A stretch of DNA of 64,000 nucleotides from Euryodendron excelsum (Eukaryota > Streptophyta > Magnoliopsida > Ericales > Pentaphylacaceae). Positions 46,520 to 59,495 of the stretch are shown piece after piece. A model generated the notes under the pieces. It was not told the origin of the DNA and ran no database searches. It was given only the letters and a program-made list of their open reading frames with translations. A program made the translations under genes and the position numbers. Every line of letters starts with the position of its first letter. Position 1 is the first letter of the stretch. Where the stretch lies: positions 18,102,501-18,166,500 of the forward strand of contig CM065385.1 of assembly GCA_033060915.1 (NCBI GenBank), written 5' to 3'.

Positions 46520-48656
46520 CGCGAGCTCAGATCACCAACCAATAATGGCACCACTTTGGAGAGTGAGCCTAGGTTTGAAAATCTGAGAATCGAGCTTTCT
46601 TAGGAAGCATTAGTAAACCCTCAACCTTAGACTCATTTAAAAACCATGCAGAGCTGAATCTTTGCCAGATTTAAAAGACGCACGTCAATTTCAAAATTAT
46701 GAATGAAATGGCGATTGCTTTACTTTCCTTTATCCTTGTCTATTCCTGCCGTTATAATGCCTATGTAATGCTCATGCATACATATTTACTTTACAATTGA
46801 ATTCTCTCTATATATATATTCTTGGCATACATATACATGTATTGAATACATAATTTCAAGACAAGAATTTCAAAGTAACTCAAGTCATTACATCTTAATG
46901 CATATGATCAACCCATAGAGAGCGACACCAAACTCACTCTCCCTTGCATAAAACCTACCAAAATCTTAAGGGTTCCCATACAACTGTAAGGACTTATGAC
47001 ATACATTTCAAGTCATTCCACAAAGAGGCGCCCCAATCCCTCTCTACCCATGAAGATAAAGTTACTAAGAAGGCAAGGGGCAACCAAATGGCAAGGTCTC
47101 TCAATGACATCCTCAACATCAAAGTCAAAGAAGGCGAATTCAAAGACTCAAGAGTAGTTTAGAATTTCAAATCTAAAAGTAGATGGTGAAAGTTCTAAGG
47201 AAAATGTTCCCCTTTCCCCTATTAAAATGTACTTTGATTCTCTTATATTCAAACTCAAATTTCAATGTATTCTTATACTTTTTGTAAATGAATGAATGAA
47301 TGAATGTATGTTTTTAATCGATGGTAAGGTATCTGCATACATGGGCAGACCCCCTATCTCCAAAAAAGTGAGCCAAATGCATTATTTTTACTCTCCCTCT
47401 AAAGAAGGGACACCCCTAAGGCATGCATAACATAAAAACTTTCAAATCAAGGTACTAACTTCTTTTTTGTTTCATGTTTTCTTTCCTTCCCCAAATTTCC
47501 TAACGCTAAGAACATGAAAGGTTGAAGTAAGGATAAAAGGGGGTCTTCCAAAAACCACTTCTTTACTGTTATTATCCTATTCACATATTTGCAGCTATTC
47601 TGTACATGTATTGATATCCATTCCAAGATAAGAGTTCCAAAAAAAAGCAAGTCATTGCATTCTCATGCATTCAATCAACCGTAGAGAGAAAGGAACAATC
47701 CAATCTCACGTTAATAAAACCTACCTAAACTCCTAAGGGTTCCCGTAACCCTAAGGGTTCATGGTATGCACAGAATCATCAAGAGAGGCCCAAATCTCTC
47801 TCTGTCCATGGAGGTGTGATTGCTTAAACAAAGAAACAACAACTAGCCCATGCCGAAGAGGTACTGTGTTGCATACAAGGCAAAACCCCACCTCCAAAAT
47901 GGACTCAGCATCATGCCTAGATTCCCTCAAAGAAGGGACCTCCATTGAACATGCATCGCATAAAACCCCCCACTTCATATGTTGGCTGCATTTTATTTTA
48001 TTTTATTTTTATTTTTTCAGGTCAAAGAGCACAACTGAACTTATGAAATCCCTTCAACATCCTACCCAATTCAAACTTATGCAATGGTGAGCCCAGTTAT
48101 TAGAAGAGGCTTACCCTACATTAAAGAGTAAGAAGAACTAAACATTCATCTGCAATATGCTATCTCTCAGCAAATACCTCCATGCCATGTCACGACAATC
48201 ACCATCCATTTTTATCAGTCCCATGTATTGCCACAGCAGAACCTTCCAACTTCTAAGCTTTCAAGCACATGTTAATTGCCCAAAGAGAGTCGGCCCATTC
48301 TAGTCCTCGGTAGTCGAGAAAATGGTCGCTAACCACCTTAGTAGTAGAAGCTACCAAACTGGAAAAGAACTAGGGGCATAGCTACAGGGTGATCTTCATC
48401 TAAAAGAATTCAACGGTTAGCATCATACTCATGGGCTAGAATATTGCCCCCTTTCAAAAGAGACTAAGCAAAAGGGTTAACCCAAAATTCGACCATTAAG
48501 CAGTAAACATCAAATCAATAGTCTACCATTCCAATCTCGATTATTAACTACAAAATAGTTCAAATCCCAAAAGAGCCACTATCAAGCTTGCTCCACAAAG
48601 AAGATGTCTCAGTCCTAGACACTGACCCTTCAACATCAACTTACCTTCCTTAAGGC

Positions 48657-49267
48657 TAAGGATGTCAATTGGGCCGACCCAGGCCATGGCCCACCGGGCT
48701 CGGGCTGGGCTTTGTGGGCTCCCACCATTTTTCCGGTCAAGCTGGGCCGGGTCGGGCCAAAATGTGAAGGGGAAGGCCCAAGCCCAGCCAAGCCCACGAC
48801 CTTAGGCACGGGCATGGGCTTGGGCCGCGGGCTTAGGCCTCGGGCTTCGGACTTTGGCCCAATTTTTTTGGTAGCATTATGTTTTTAAAACTAATAAATT
48901 TAGTTATAATAAATTATACACTATTATTCTATAAATTAGAAATTTATTTGCAAGCTTATATATATTTAATTTCTTTGAACTTATGTAAAAAAAACTTTAC
49001 ACTTATATTTATTATTATATATAATTAATAAGAATTACTAAGTAAGGTAATCTATTTATACAATTACATTTACAAAATTAATAAACATGCTTAAGAAAAA
49101 TGAATTTGAAAATGTGGGGTTATGGGTATGGGTGGGGAGTGTTTAAAAAAAAATCAAATTGAATTTGAAAAAGAAAGAGCCGTTTGGGAGAGGGGGGTTT
49201 CACGGGCTTGGGCTCGGGCTCTCGAGTCAAGCTTGGGCTTGGGCCTCGGACCGAATTTACATCCCTA
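48657..49267. mobile_element. Non-autonomous hAT-type element with 8-bp TSD
   Basis: Ends TAAGGATGTCAATTGGGCC and, inverted, TAGGGATGTAAATTCGGTCC. It is flanked by CTTAAGGC (48649-48656) and CTCAAGGC (49268-49275), an 8-bp duplication with one difference. Subterminal GGGCTCGGGCTTGGGC tracts occupy both sides and the core is AT-rich. It has no transposase. Both the 8-bp duplication and the end sequence fit the hAT superfamily. Confidence 0.85.
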
Positions 49268-49563
49268 CTCAAGGCTCCATCTATCTAGCTACATCAAATC
49301 AAGAGAGGGTCAACCGGACCGCCTCTCATATTTTCAGGCCCTGGTAAAGCCTATAAGAGGAATCCCTTAATATTAGCCTATTAAAGTACTTTGTATAATA
49401 TCAAGTATATGACGGGCTAATCTGAAATAAATGACACTTGATCATGAAATGCTTTATTTGTCATGATGAAATCTTTTTTAAAAAGACAAAACTTGCAGGG
49501 TATTCAAAGTTTGGCATCTTTTGATCCTAAAGACTTTCAGATGTCCTCTACAGATTCAACCTC

Positions 49564-50120
49564 CCTGAGTCCATCATCACAGATAATGCAAGCATCCTTA
49601 ATAATGACATAATGGCAAAACATCACCAAAACCTTCCAGATCAATCCCCACCACTCGGTAGCCTACCATCCATAAGCAAATGGAGCCATCAAAGCAACAA
49701 AACAAAAAAATCCAGAGAATCCCTCACAAGAGAAATGATAACCATAAAGATTGGAACTCGTAGTTACCCTTTGCGTTGATGGTATACAGAACCTCAGCAA
49801 GAGTCTCAACTAGGGCAACACCATCCTTATTGATCTGTGATGAAAAGAGAATGGCCATCAACCATGCCTAGTGCTACCAAAGACATATCGCCAAATCCTT
49901 TAAAAAGAAATTCAAGCCCCGCCAATTCAAGAAAGGCAATCTTGTTCTCAAAAAGATACTTCTAAGTCAGCAGAAAGCCAAAGGCAAGTTCGCCCACACT
50001 ATAAGGGTCGTTCCTGCTTCACAAAGTCATGACAAGAAGATCATTGATCCTAACAGAGATGGATGAAGAAATCTTCCTAATACTCATCAACTTAGGTTTG
50101 GTAAAGACTACTATGTGTAA
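49564..50120 (+). pseudogene. Retrotransposon integrase remnant (element 2)
   Basis: PESIITDNASILNNDIM at 49564 matches the integrase core of gypsy elements around the second catalytic Asp (TDNA). Further along, DEKRMAINHA then a stop then CYQRHIAKSFKKK, FKKGNLVLKKILLSQQKAKGKFA and, in another frame, a MDEEIFL-type end follow the integrase C-terminal order. At least one in-frame stop and several frameshifts break it. Confidence 0.8.
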
Positions 50121-50646
50121 TCAGAAACTCTGACAGAGTAATGATAAAAATGATTGAAATGAAAAAAGGCCCTCAATTCCTCTACCATATAGTTAAAAGC
50201 ATCCCCTTGTAAAACCTAGTTGATTCGATTACTTTCCTTTGAAAAATCCGGCTGAGTGATTACCGGCCACAATGGGTCAAAAGCAAAGTAAAAAGGGAAA
50301 AGGGAAATAGAGAGGGAAAATAGGTTTAAGAAATGCCCAAGAGAGAAAGAAAAAGAATAGAAATGAAATCTTGAACTCTTCATTGCTTAGAATAAAAAAA
50401 AAGGGAAAGTCAACAGAACATGGACCTTCATAGGAGTGATAAAAGATAATGATAAATAGCATGATTTCGAGGACACAATGAAAACTCGAAAGGATGTTGT
50501 GGGTAAAAAGGTGAAGGCATGGCAAGATATAAAAACTGTCGACTTGATGAAAATCTATAAGAACATCATGGTGCAAAAGTAACAGAGCTAGGACCGAAAA
50601 AAAGGAGAGAATGAAAATGGAGAGTGAAAAGTTACAAAAAACAAAA

Positions 50647-50660
50647 GGGGGGGGGGGGGG
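50647..50660. repeat. Poly(G) tract
   Basis: 14 consecutive Gs in the post-integrase region of element 2. Confidence 0.9.
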
Positions 50661-52499
50661 AATAATGAGTAAGCAGCAATAAGAGAGAGAGTCTAGCTGT
50701 CTAAGGGTGATTATAGGTCTTAAAAAGTCAAGTAAAAGCAAAATATTTTAAGCCTTTATCCCTTTCTTTCAAATACCCTATAACCTTACCCATATCACAG
50801 TCCAAAATAAAGACCTTTCAAATTAATCCTTTCTATTATTGTTCTTCAAAGGAAGATGATTACACTAGAAAATGTTTTATCTAGTAGAAATTCTAACTTA
50901 GCTCTAGGCTCAATGTCAAAAGTAACATCAACAGTCTTTAACTAAGGCATCGACTTCAGTCAACAATAGATTTCATCATCGATCGTTCTTCCAAATCAAA
51001 GCACTTAACACTCCTGTTTTCATTAGGCAAGGAGTCGTCTTCATCAACATCAACGAGAGAAATCAAGAGAAAATGCATGGCCTGAGGACATAGTGAAAAC
51101 CCTCTGAGGCGCTATGGGTAAAAGACTAAGATCATGGCAAGATACAAAAATACCGACGCAGCGAAAACCCAAAAATAGGTGCTAACGTGCAAAAATGATA
51201 GAACTGACATCCATGAAAACCGACAAGGGCACAAGTGGCAAAAATAGTTTAAATGAGAGAAAAAGAAGAAAGGAAAAAAAGAAAAGAAAAGGGTCAGCTC
51301 TCCAGATCAACAATCCAAGTAACAGTAACAAAACAAGCCTCATCAAAATAGCAAAGTCTCACGCCTCAACAATGGGATAAGATATGCCAACCTATGAAAA
51401 ATCTGTATTGGTAACAAATTTCTAAATTCAGTATGACAAAGTAATAGGCATGAATATCTTAAATCATTTATTACAAATTAGTTTGTTATATCTTGATATT
51501 GCTAACAAAATGCTAAGATAGGTGCAAACACAAGGGGCATTTCCCTAGGCTTTCTCAAGATCGAAGGTGTTCTCAAGCTCAACATCCTGATGTCGCAACC
51601 CGACAAAGCCCAATATCTAGCCATTTAGAACATTCAACTATCTAGAGCTTTTAGTTATCCAGAGCATCTTACTATCCATAAGCATCCAACCATCTAGAGC
51701 ACAACCCAACTGGGGTAAGTCAGAAGCCCAAAGTCTCCAACACATCTTAACTCACAAGAAGTCAATCTCAGCAAGCCACATCAACCAGTCATCATCAAAG
51801 CAATTCTCTAACTCCATAAGGCGTGTCTCCGTGCACTACATAACTCAATGACCCCAACACAGTGCTAGAGCCTTCTGTATATCAACTTGGAGCATCTGAC
51901 TTCAACTAAGCTAGCAAGTTAGCACAACTTCTAGATAAGAGCCTAAACTATTTGCAGCCCTCCTAGATAAGAGATTAAATTATCTATGCTGCTCCTAGGC
52001 TACTCCCTCAGCCAACGAAGCTGGCCTTGGCAGCCTGAGCCATGATCCTGCCCTCTATAGCCAACAAGATACAGAGAATGGGGCAACAGCCCACCCCCGA
52101 CCTCCTAATCAATCCTAGATCAACCTTTCTCAAACCATGAAAACTGGAATAGTACCGCACCCTACACCTCCCACTTTATTCAAACCGTTAGATCAAATTT
52201 AAGACAAACCCACCAAAGATGTTCAACCTTCTAGATACCTCAAAAAGTGACTTCACCCCTTTCAGAAACTAGCCCAAGGTGCTCAAATTCAGAAAAGAAA
52301 AATCCCTCTAGAGATATGTCTGCCAAAATCAGAACTCAACAATCAAGCAAACACCCAATAGTCAAACCTCAAGAGATCCCATCCAAAGATTGCCTAATGT
52401 CCTCTCCTTTAAACTTCAAGGTAGAAGAATCACAAACACGAATCAGTCTCCAGTGGCGTCCCGTGCTCAATGCAAATGTACAATTCTTACTGAATCAAA

Positions 52500-54800
52500 A
52501 CAAAATTTTCCAAAAATGAAAGCCCTTGTTTTCTCTCAAAGTCAAAAAATTTTCAAAAAGTTTCAATTTCAAGATCAATTTTCGTAAATTTCAAAAAATC
52601 AGTTCTCAAAATTCCAAAATTATTTTCAAAACTATCTTTAAAAAAACAAAAGAAGAAGAAAGTTTCAACTTCAAGATGGTAAAATCTCTTCCTTTCTTTT
52701 TCAAATTCAAAATCTATTTTCAAAAGTCAAACCAATTTGTCTAAACTTTTTCTTCAAAAAGCTCCAAGCTTCTAGTCTTGAATTAAAATGGATTTCCTAC
52801 ACATTTTGCCCAATTTTCAAATCACAATGATTTCTAAACTTTTCCCTTTAAAAGTCTCATTTCAGAATTAATGCCTTAGGTTTCTAAATTTTTTCCTTTA
52901 AAAGTTTATTTTCAAAATTAATTCCTAAGGTTACTTAACCTTTCCTTCCAAAAGATATTTTAAAATCAAGATCCAAAGTTAGTTTCAAAATCAAATTTTA
53001 AAAGTTTTATTCAAAATCTATTTCAAAGATTTTCTAAGCCTCACCTTCAAAAGGTCTCTATTCCAATCAAGTTTCAAGATTTTTCAAATTTTTTCCTTAA
53101 GAAAGTTTTTATCAATTTCAAAGTTTTCTAAATTCGAAATCTATTTCAAAGTTTCTGGACTTTTTCCTTCAAAAAGTCTCATTCGAAATTCATTCCATAA
53201 GTTTTTCAAAAAGCTTTTATTCAAAATCAATTGTCTAGATTTTCTAAGTTTTTTCCTTCAAAAAGTCTTATTAGCAGTCCAATTCAGAAAATTTTCAACC
53301 ACTCTAAAAGTTCTATTCGAAATCCAATTTAAAAGTTTGCTAAACTTTTCCTTCAAAAGTTTTCATTCAATCAGAGGTTTTCTAAACTTTTTTCTTCAAA
53401 AAATTTTATTCAAGGTCCAAAGTTTCCTAAAATTCTTCCTTCAAAAAGTTCATTTCAAAATCAATATTCAAGGATTTCCAAAATTTTCCTTCAAAAGTTT
53501 TTAATTTCTAGGTTTCTTTAAATTTTCCCCTCAAAAGTTTTATTCAAGATTCATTTCAAGGTTTTTTAAATTTTTCTGTCAAAATTTTTTTATTCAAAAT
53601 CAAGTTTTGAGGTTTTTTTAAACTTTTTCCCTCAAAAGGTTTTAATTCAAAGTGTCACTGAGTTTTTCAGGGTCTTCTCCACCAAAAATCCCCTACGCTT
53701 AAAGGTTTTATCTCTTTTTCCTTCAAAAAGATTTTATTTCAAAAATTTTCAACTCTTTCTTCATTTCAAAAAATTTCGGTTGAGTTTCTCGGGGTTTTCT
53801 ATGATAAAAAGGCTCCACTCTCAAGGGTTTTATTTATTTTTGCTTCAAAAATATTTTATTTCAAAATTTTTTAACTCTATCTTCATTTCAAAAAATTTTA
53901 GCCAAGTTTCTCGAGATTTTCTCTGCCAAAAAGACCCTACGCTCAAAGGTTTTATCTCTTTTTCCTTCAAAAGTATTTCATTTCAAAAATTTTCAACTCT
54001 TTTTTCATTTTGGAAAAATTTCAGCCGAGTTTCTCGGAATTTTCTTTGCCAAAAAGGCCCCACGCTCAAGGGTTTTATCTTTTTTTTTTTTTCAAAAAAA
54101 TTTTATTTTAAAAAAAAATACCCTCTAGGTTTTCGTAACTTTTTCCTTCAAAAAGTTTGATTTCAAAAATTCCTTTCTGGTTTTCTAACTTTTTCCTTCA
54201 AAAAAAGTTTCATTTCAAAATCATTTCCCCAGTTTTTCAAAACTTTTTCCTTCAAAAGTTAAATTTTAAAAGCATTTCTCGCATTTCCCGTGCTTTACCC
54301 TTCAAAAGCTCCATTTAAAAAAAAAAATGTTCCAAAAGTTTTCAAACTTACTTCCTAAAAAATTTTTATTCTAAAAAATATTTCATAAGTTTCCTGAGCT
54401 TTTTCTTTTAAAACCCCATTTTCAATTTTTTTGAGTTTTCAAACTTTCACCTCAAAAAGCCACTTTTCAAAATGTTTCGGGTTTTTATAAGCTTTCACCC
54501 CAAAAAACCTATTTTCAAAATTTTAAGTTTTCAAACTTTTTCTCAAAAGTTTTGTTCTAAGTTTCAAAGGTTTTCCAAATTCTTTCATTCAAATCCAAAT
54601 CAATACATTTCAGAAAGCGATTTCAAAATCATTTCAAAGAATCAACTTCAATTTTAAAATCATTTAAAAAATCAAGTTTTCAAATTTTCATATTTAAAAA
54701 ATCAAGACAATCCAGTTTTCAAACTCAAAATTTCAAATTCCAACTATTCCAGTCTTCAAAACTTTCCAACTTCCATCCTTCTGATTGCCTCGCGGTTAAC
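52500..54800. repeat. TTTTCAAAA/TTCCTTCAAAAG low-complexity block
   Basis: Dozens of degenerate short units of the type TTTTTCCTTCAAAAAGTTT and CAAGGGTTTTATC recur with irregular spacing of about 55-120 bp. It lies between the integrase remnant and the 3' LTR. The inverted equivalent is at about 60560-61330. Phe/Lys/Ser-rich frames across it are not genes. Confidence 0.75.
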
Positions 54801-54837
54801 ATAGGACCTTTACTTTATCGTTTTCTACCTTCGACAA

Positions 54838-54861
54838 GCAAAGACAAAAATGAGGTGCAGC
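54838..54861 (+). other. Polypurine-tract-like sequence before LTR-C
   Basis: A degenerate purine-rich stretch (CAAAGACAAAAATGAGGTGC, then AGC) immediately before the TG of LTR-C. It matches in position the better-preserved tract at 60479-60500 of the inverted element. Confidence 0.5.
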
Positions 54862-56648
54862 TGTAAGCATTTCATTTTTGCTTGCTCAGTAATCTCCTGC
54901 TCGATCAGACTCATATTCAAACTGACAAAGACACATTTAAGCCTAGATCGGCTTTCCAAACTCAATCCAGTCAATCAATCGATTCACGGGCCCGTCAAGT
55001 CTAATAAAAGCAAAACAACCAAAATACCCTTAGGGCATTGCTTGGTCTAATTCCAGTTGGCACGTCTTCTTACAAATGGTAAGTCCCTATTTCAACCTCA
55101 ATTTCAATTCTAATTCTAGTCCAAGTTAATCAAACACAATTTGGTCTCTCTTTCGAGAAAGTTTATCCCTCATACGGCAAATCCATCTAGCACGACACGT
55201 TTATCGAGAAAACACCTCGAAATAGTAAGTGCCTTCAAACTGGTCGATCAGGACAAAACCTAAGTCCCTGAAATGGCAAAGCGGTTCACTTCTGGTGCCT
55301 GCTAACCTGCCAACATAGAATGTCCGATATCCGGCATGTCGATCGGAGAAGCACCTATGGCCCCTAAAGGATAAGACCATCTAGTAGCTTCCCAAGACCA
55401 AATAGTTTCCAGAATGAACGCACACCATCAGAGTGACAGAAACACTCACAAACATCGCAACCGTCAGAATAGTGGAAACACTCGTAAATAGGTCGATAGT
55501 GGGAATTGTCACGGGAACGAACATGCCTCTTAACCATGACACGTTTACCGAAGGATAGGATACCTTTGAAAATCAACTCATCACACACCATCTGAGTGAT
55601 AAAAACACTCAAGACCCGGGTCAACACCAATGCCTCCTAGCCCAATTTGGTGAAAAATGACCAAACTATCCCTTGGGCCCTTTCGGCACGATTCTTGAGA
55701 AAGTACCTAAGTCCTCAGAGTTGTAAGTCCACCCTTCCAATATTGTTTCAAAGACAATCTAACACGTTCAAGTGCCTTTTAGTCACTTTCGGACCGATTT
55801 CAGGAGCGTTCGGTCAAAATGACCATTTTTCTCCTAGACATCTGATCGCCTCCGAGAACCACACCAGTTTTGGGTATCAACCCGATTACCTCAAGAGAAT
55901 ACTTCTTATAATATTCCCAACCTTCTAACCCCTTTTTGGACCATTTTGAGTCTATTCTGGTCAGCCTAGTGTAAAATGACCATTTTACCCTTGGTGGGCC
56001 AATCACCTTTTCCAACCACACCGGCTCTGGGTATCAAACCAAAATTCCTCCAAAACATTATTGATAGTGTTTCCAATCTTCAAGCATTCTCACTGGTCAC
56101 TATGAGTCCATTTTGGTGTTTCCCAGGATCATAAGATTGTTTTGCCTCTAATAGGCCGATTACCCTTTTCAACTATTCCGACACTAGTTCTTAAGCCATT
56201 TACCTTTAGGATACTCTTTTAGAGGTTCTCATCCATCCTAGCCTTCCAAATCATTCCCAAACTTTTTGGAGTCATTTCTAGTAGAGCCTAACCAAAAATT
56301 GCATGGTAGTCACAAGGACAGGCGCCTAAATCTTTTGCCTTGCGTCCCAAGAGTCAAAAGATACGTTTCTTGCCACCTTAAAACTTGTCTAAGTGGTTAG
56401 CGCCACTAGTAGTGGCACCAAGCCACTAAATGACCTGGCGCCACTCCCAGTGGCACCAAGCTTCAAAAAGCACTAACGCTACTACAACAAGCCCCAGTTC
56501 CTATTCAGTTTGCCTATAAATACAAACCCTCGTCCTGCGTAAAAAGGGTTCGCAAACTCAGTCTAGAAACTCTACCTCGCTGAAAACAGAGCTCGAATTC
56601 CCTCAAAACCCTAATTCTCTTAAGCCTCCTCAAATCCTGCCCTCTATA
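54862..56648 (+). mobile_element. 3' LTR of element 2, interrupted (LTR-C)
   Basis: Starts TGTAAGCATTTCATTTTTG and follows LTR-B closely through the hairpin (about 56413-56450), TATA box (56515) and the CCTCAAA...CTCTATA block. It then stops at 56648, where an inverted LTR starts. The remainder of this LTR should lie beyond the right end of the window. Confidence 0.75.
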
Positions 56649-57755
56649 TGTCGTGTCCCGTTTTCGGATGCTGAGCCCTTTTCTTAGCCCGGGTATAGGA
56701 ATTTGGTACGGTGCTCTGTTGTTAGAACTCCTCCTCCTAAAAGGACAAATGTGACGGGGTTTAAATTTGAAATGGAATTGATTAGGGCTTTTTGAAAAGG
56801 TTTTTGGAGTCGTCACCTAACATATTTAAACATGTGCTAGGTCATCTACACCAAGTAAAATCCGAGGGTTAAACTTAGGTTTTGAAAAAGGTTTTTGAAA
56901 AACATCCTCATAAGAGGGTTTTAGAAGGTAGGGTTGTTCGAAAACCCTAAAAATGTTGAAAAGCCCTTTCAAAAATTGACTTCAGTTTTGGTCTTTGAAA
57001 TAGAAATTTTTAACTCTGGGGGTTGGTTACGTGTATGGAAGATGTCCTAAGACTATCACCCTACCCCGTCCTTACGGTACCTCTATGTCTAATCACTTTT
57101 TACTCACCTAATTATGACTCACCGGTTACCTATATTTAATGCTATCTTGAAATTGGGGCTTCAGGAGCTTCCGGGCAATGAGGCAAACCTTCGGTGGAGT
57201 TTGAAAGCTAGGGGTTCAAGAGTTCAAACTCAGACTCGACCGGTGGGACTTTGAGGGAGAGAGAGAGAGGGCTCCGGGAGCTGTCTAGAATAGAGGGGAA
57301 GAGTTTCTAGGTAATTTTTTGACCCAAAATAGTGAGGGGGAGTTCTGCATTTATAGCGCAAATTTAACAAGGTTGAGTGGCGCACGACTTAAATCTGGCT
57401 ATGCGCCACTAAGAGTAACCCACAGGGCATTAATGAACATTGAAAAAAGGTTGGATATGGGGCTGGTCAATTCATAATTGATTTTGGGGGGTTATGCGCC
57501 ACTATTAGTGGCGCACGGCTAAGGAATGGTTATGTTCCACCCGAAGTAGATCAAGGAGGTTTTGGTTAGAAAAAGGAAGGTGCCGGGCGGCGGGGCTTGG
57601 CTAGGAATGGGAGGAAATACTCTGGAAAGTGTCTCAGAGGTTGTTGGTTTGATTCCCAGAGCTGGAATGGTTGAAGAGACTGACCGGATGTCAGTTACCT
57701 CATCTTAGGAGTTCTAGAGTTAACCAAGATTGATCGGGATTGATTGGGTTGACTA

Positions 57756-59495
57756 TGTTGGCCTAAGAAGGCAACCCAAGAGGGGGGGTGAATTGGGTTT
57801 TATAAAATTTATATATGTATTTTAACAACAATTAATCAAAGTATATATATCAAGCAAGTGAAGTATACATCAATATATATATTTATGCAAACATGTATAG
57901 TGAGCAAATAAGCAAAACAGAGGCAGAAGAGAAGTGCACCAGATTTATAGAGGTTCAGCCAACCTTGCCTACGTCCTCTCTTCTTCGATCCTTTCGAAGG
58001 AATTCCACTATGTAATACTCCTTACACAGCTGCTGGTTGTGCCACGAGTGCCCAGCTCACTCTTACAAAAGCTTCTTTCCAAGCTTTCAAAACCCAAGAG
58101 ATTTTGTCCAAGCTTCTCTCAAACTTACAAGTGTTTTTCCCAAGAACACTCAAACTTACAAGGTTACAAACCCACCCAAATGAGAATGAATAAAGATTAT
58201 ACAAAGAGTAACTCTCCTAGTGAGTATATGAACGAATACAACTCAATGGATAACTTTAAACACTCAGCAAAAATATGTGGCAGTGAGGTACAGGTGATTT
58301 TCAGCTTCAAGCACTTGATATGAATGGTATGATTGCTCTTCTCTTCTCATTTGAAGCTGTATGTATCTCATATATATAGGTATGGATCGATTCTAGCCGT
58401 TGGAGAAGTATGGGAGAAGATTTGGTTGCATTTTTGCCCATACCGTCTGTCAGAAAACTATCCGTTATGGTCTAGGGGTCGACTCTTTTTACAATGAGTC
58501 GACTCTTTTTGCATTTCAGCAGATTTTTCAAGTCACTGTCCAAATGAGTCGACTCTTTTGTCCCAGGAGTCGACTCTTTTAAGCTATCTGCAGAACTTTT
58601 GTTCTTTGTTGCAATGAGTCGACTCTTTTTGGGTCTCCAGCACAAATCCAAGGCTTTGTTCGAATGAGTCGACTCTTTTTGCTTGAGGGGTCGACTCTTT
58701 TTACCAAAACCCATATTTTTGCAACTTTTCTTCATTCTTTTCCAAAGCTTCCAATCTCTTCAAGGATCATCTAAATAGGCTTTTTAAAGCTTGCAAACGC
58801 TTCTTCAAGGTTAGATGACTCCAAGAATATCTTCAATCCATTCAAGGTGAATTTTCTTCATTTTCATCACTTGTAGAGCTCTTCCATCATCATAGCTTCA
58901 TCCATTGATTCAAGTCTTCTTCAAGATCTTCAAGAGAGCTTCCATGACTTAGAATCTTCATTTCTTCAATCAATATGGCTTCTCCATGGACTTCAACAAC
59001 TCTTCCAAGAAAGCTTTCCAAGTCTTGTGATTCCTTCCATGTCTTCAAGACATCTTTAAATCTTTCAAGAAAGCTTTTATGTTTTTGAGTTGGTCTATTC
59101 TTTTTCCATTCTTGCAAGATATCTTCAAGTCCTCAAAGTCTTCAATCTTTTAAATCAAAAGTTTGATCATTTTCATTCTTCTTCTTTGATATCCATCATC
59201 TTCATTCTCTTATAAAATCACCATTGTTGAATATGCTATTCTTTCATGCTTATCAATCTTCAATCTAGGATTTTCATCAACTTGAGATTTCTTTTTCTTC
59301 TTATAATATCAGCTTTGTAGAATACATCACTTCATCATGCTTTTCATTCTTTATTCAAATCTTTGCATCATAAATCCTCTATTATGATAAGCTTCAAGTC
59401 AAGATCTAATTAATAATTCATCTGCACACTAAGTAGAATTATTAGATCATTTAACCATGTTTTGTTATCATCAAAATCAAGGCATTGACTCAACA
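57756..59495 (-). mobile_element. Copia-type solo LTR with perfect TSD
   Basis: 1740 bp with ends TGTTGGCC and CTCAACA, flanked on both sides by GACTA (57751-57755 and 59496-59500). The end block (CCCAAGAGGGGGGGTGAATT, read on plus) is the reverse complement of the end of the LTR at 1-2021, so this copy is in minus orientation. No internal region is present, as expected after LTR-LTR recombination. Confidence 0.9.
58475..58706. repeat. GAGTCGACTC palindrome array in the solo LTR
   Basis: Eight copies of (G)AGTCGACTCTTTT or GGGTCGACTCTTTT, in pairs spaced about 22-26 bp, over 230 bp. The core GAGTCGACTC is a perfect 10-bp palindrome. A related, more diverged array lies at 827-1290 in the other Copia LTR. 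Confidence 0.9.

Larger units (their letters stand above)
45991..54861 (+). mobile_element. Internal region of gypsy element 2, decayed
   Basis: 8.9 kb between PBS and 3' LTR. No gag, protease, reverse transcriptase or RNase H could be recognised in the first 3.5 kb, so this part is deleted or heavily mutated. An integrase remnant (49564-50120) is followed by about 4.7 kb of AT-rich, TTTTCAAAA-dominated sequence up to the polypurine tract. The same post-integrase region exists inverted at 60479-63690. Foreign insertions include the hAT element at 48657-49267. The element cannot move by itself. Confidence 0.7.

Noticed and set aside
46290..46586. Pro-rich frame of 98 residues
   Set aside because: It exists only because of the 39-C tract.
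50277..50741. 154-residue Phe/Leu-rich minus-strand frame
   Set aside because: Antisense to purine-rich decayed retrotransposon sequence; a hydrophobic composition arises from that bias. No domain is seen.
53780..54160. Phe-rich frame with three internal repeats of about 40 residues
   Set aside because: The repeats mirror the nucleotide-level TTCAAAAG/CAAGGGTTTTATC minisatellite. Composition is extreme and the inverted sister region is not open in the same frame.
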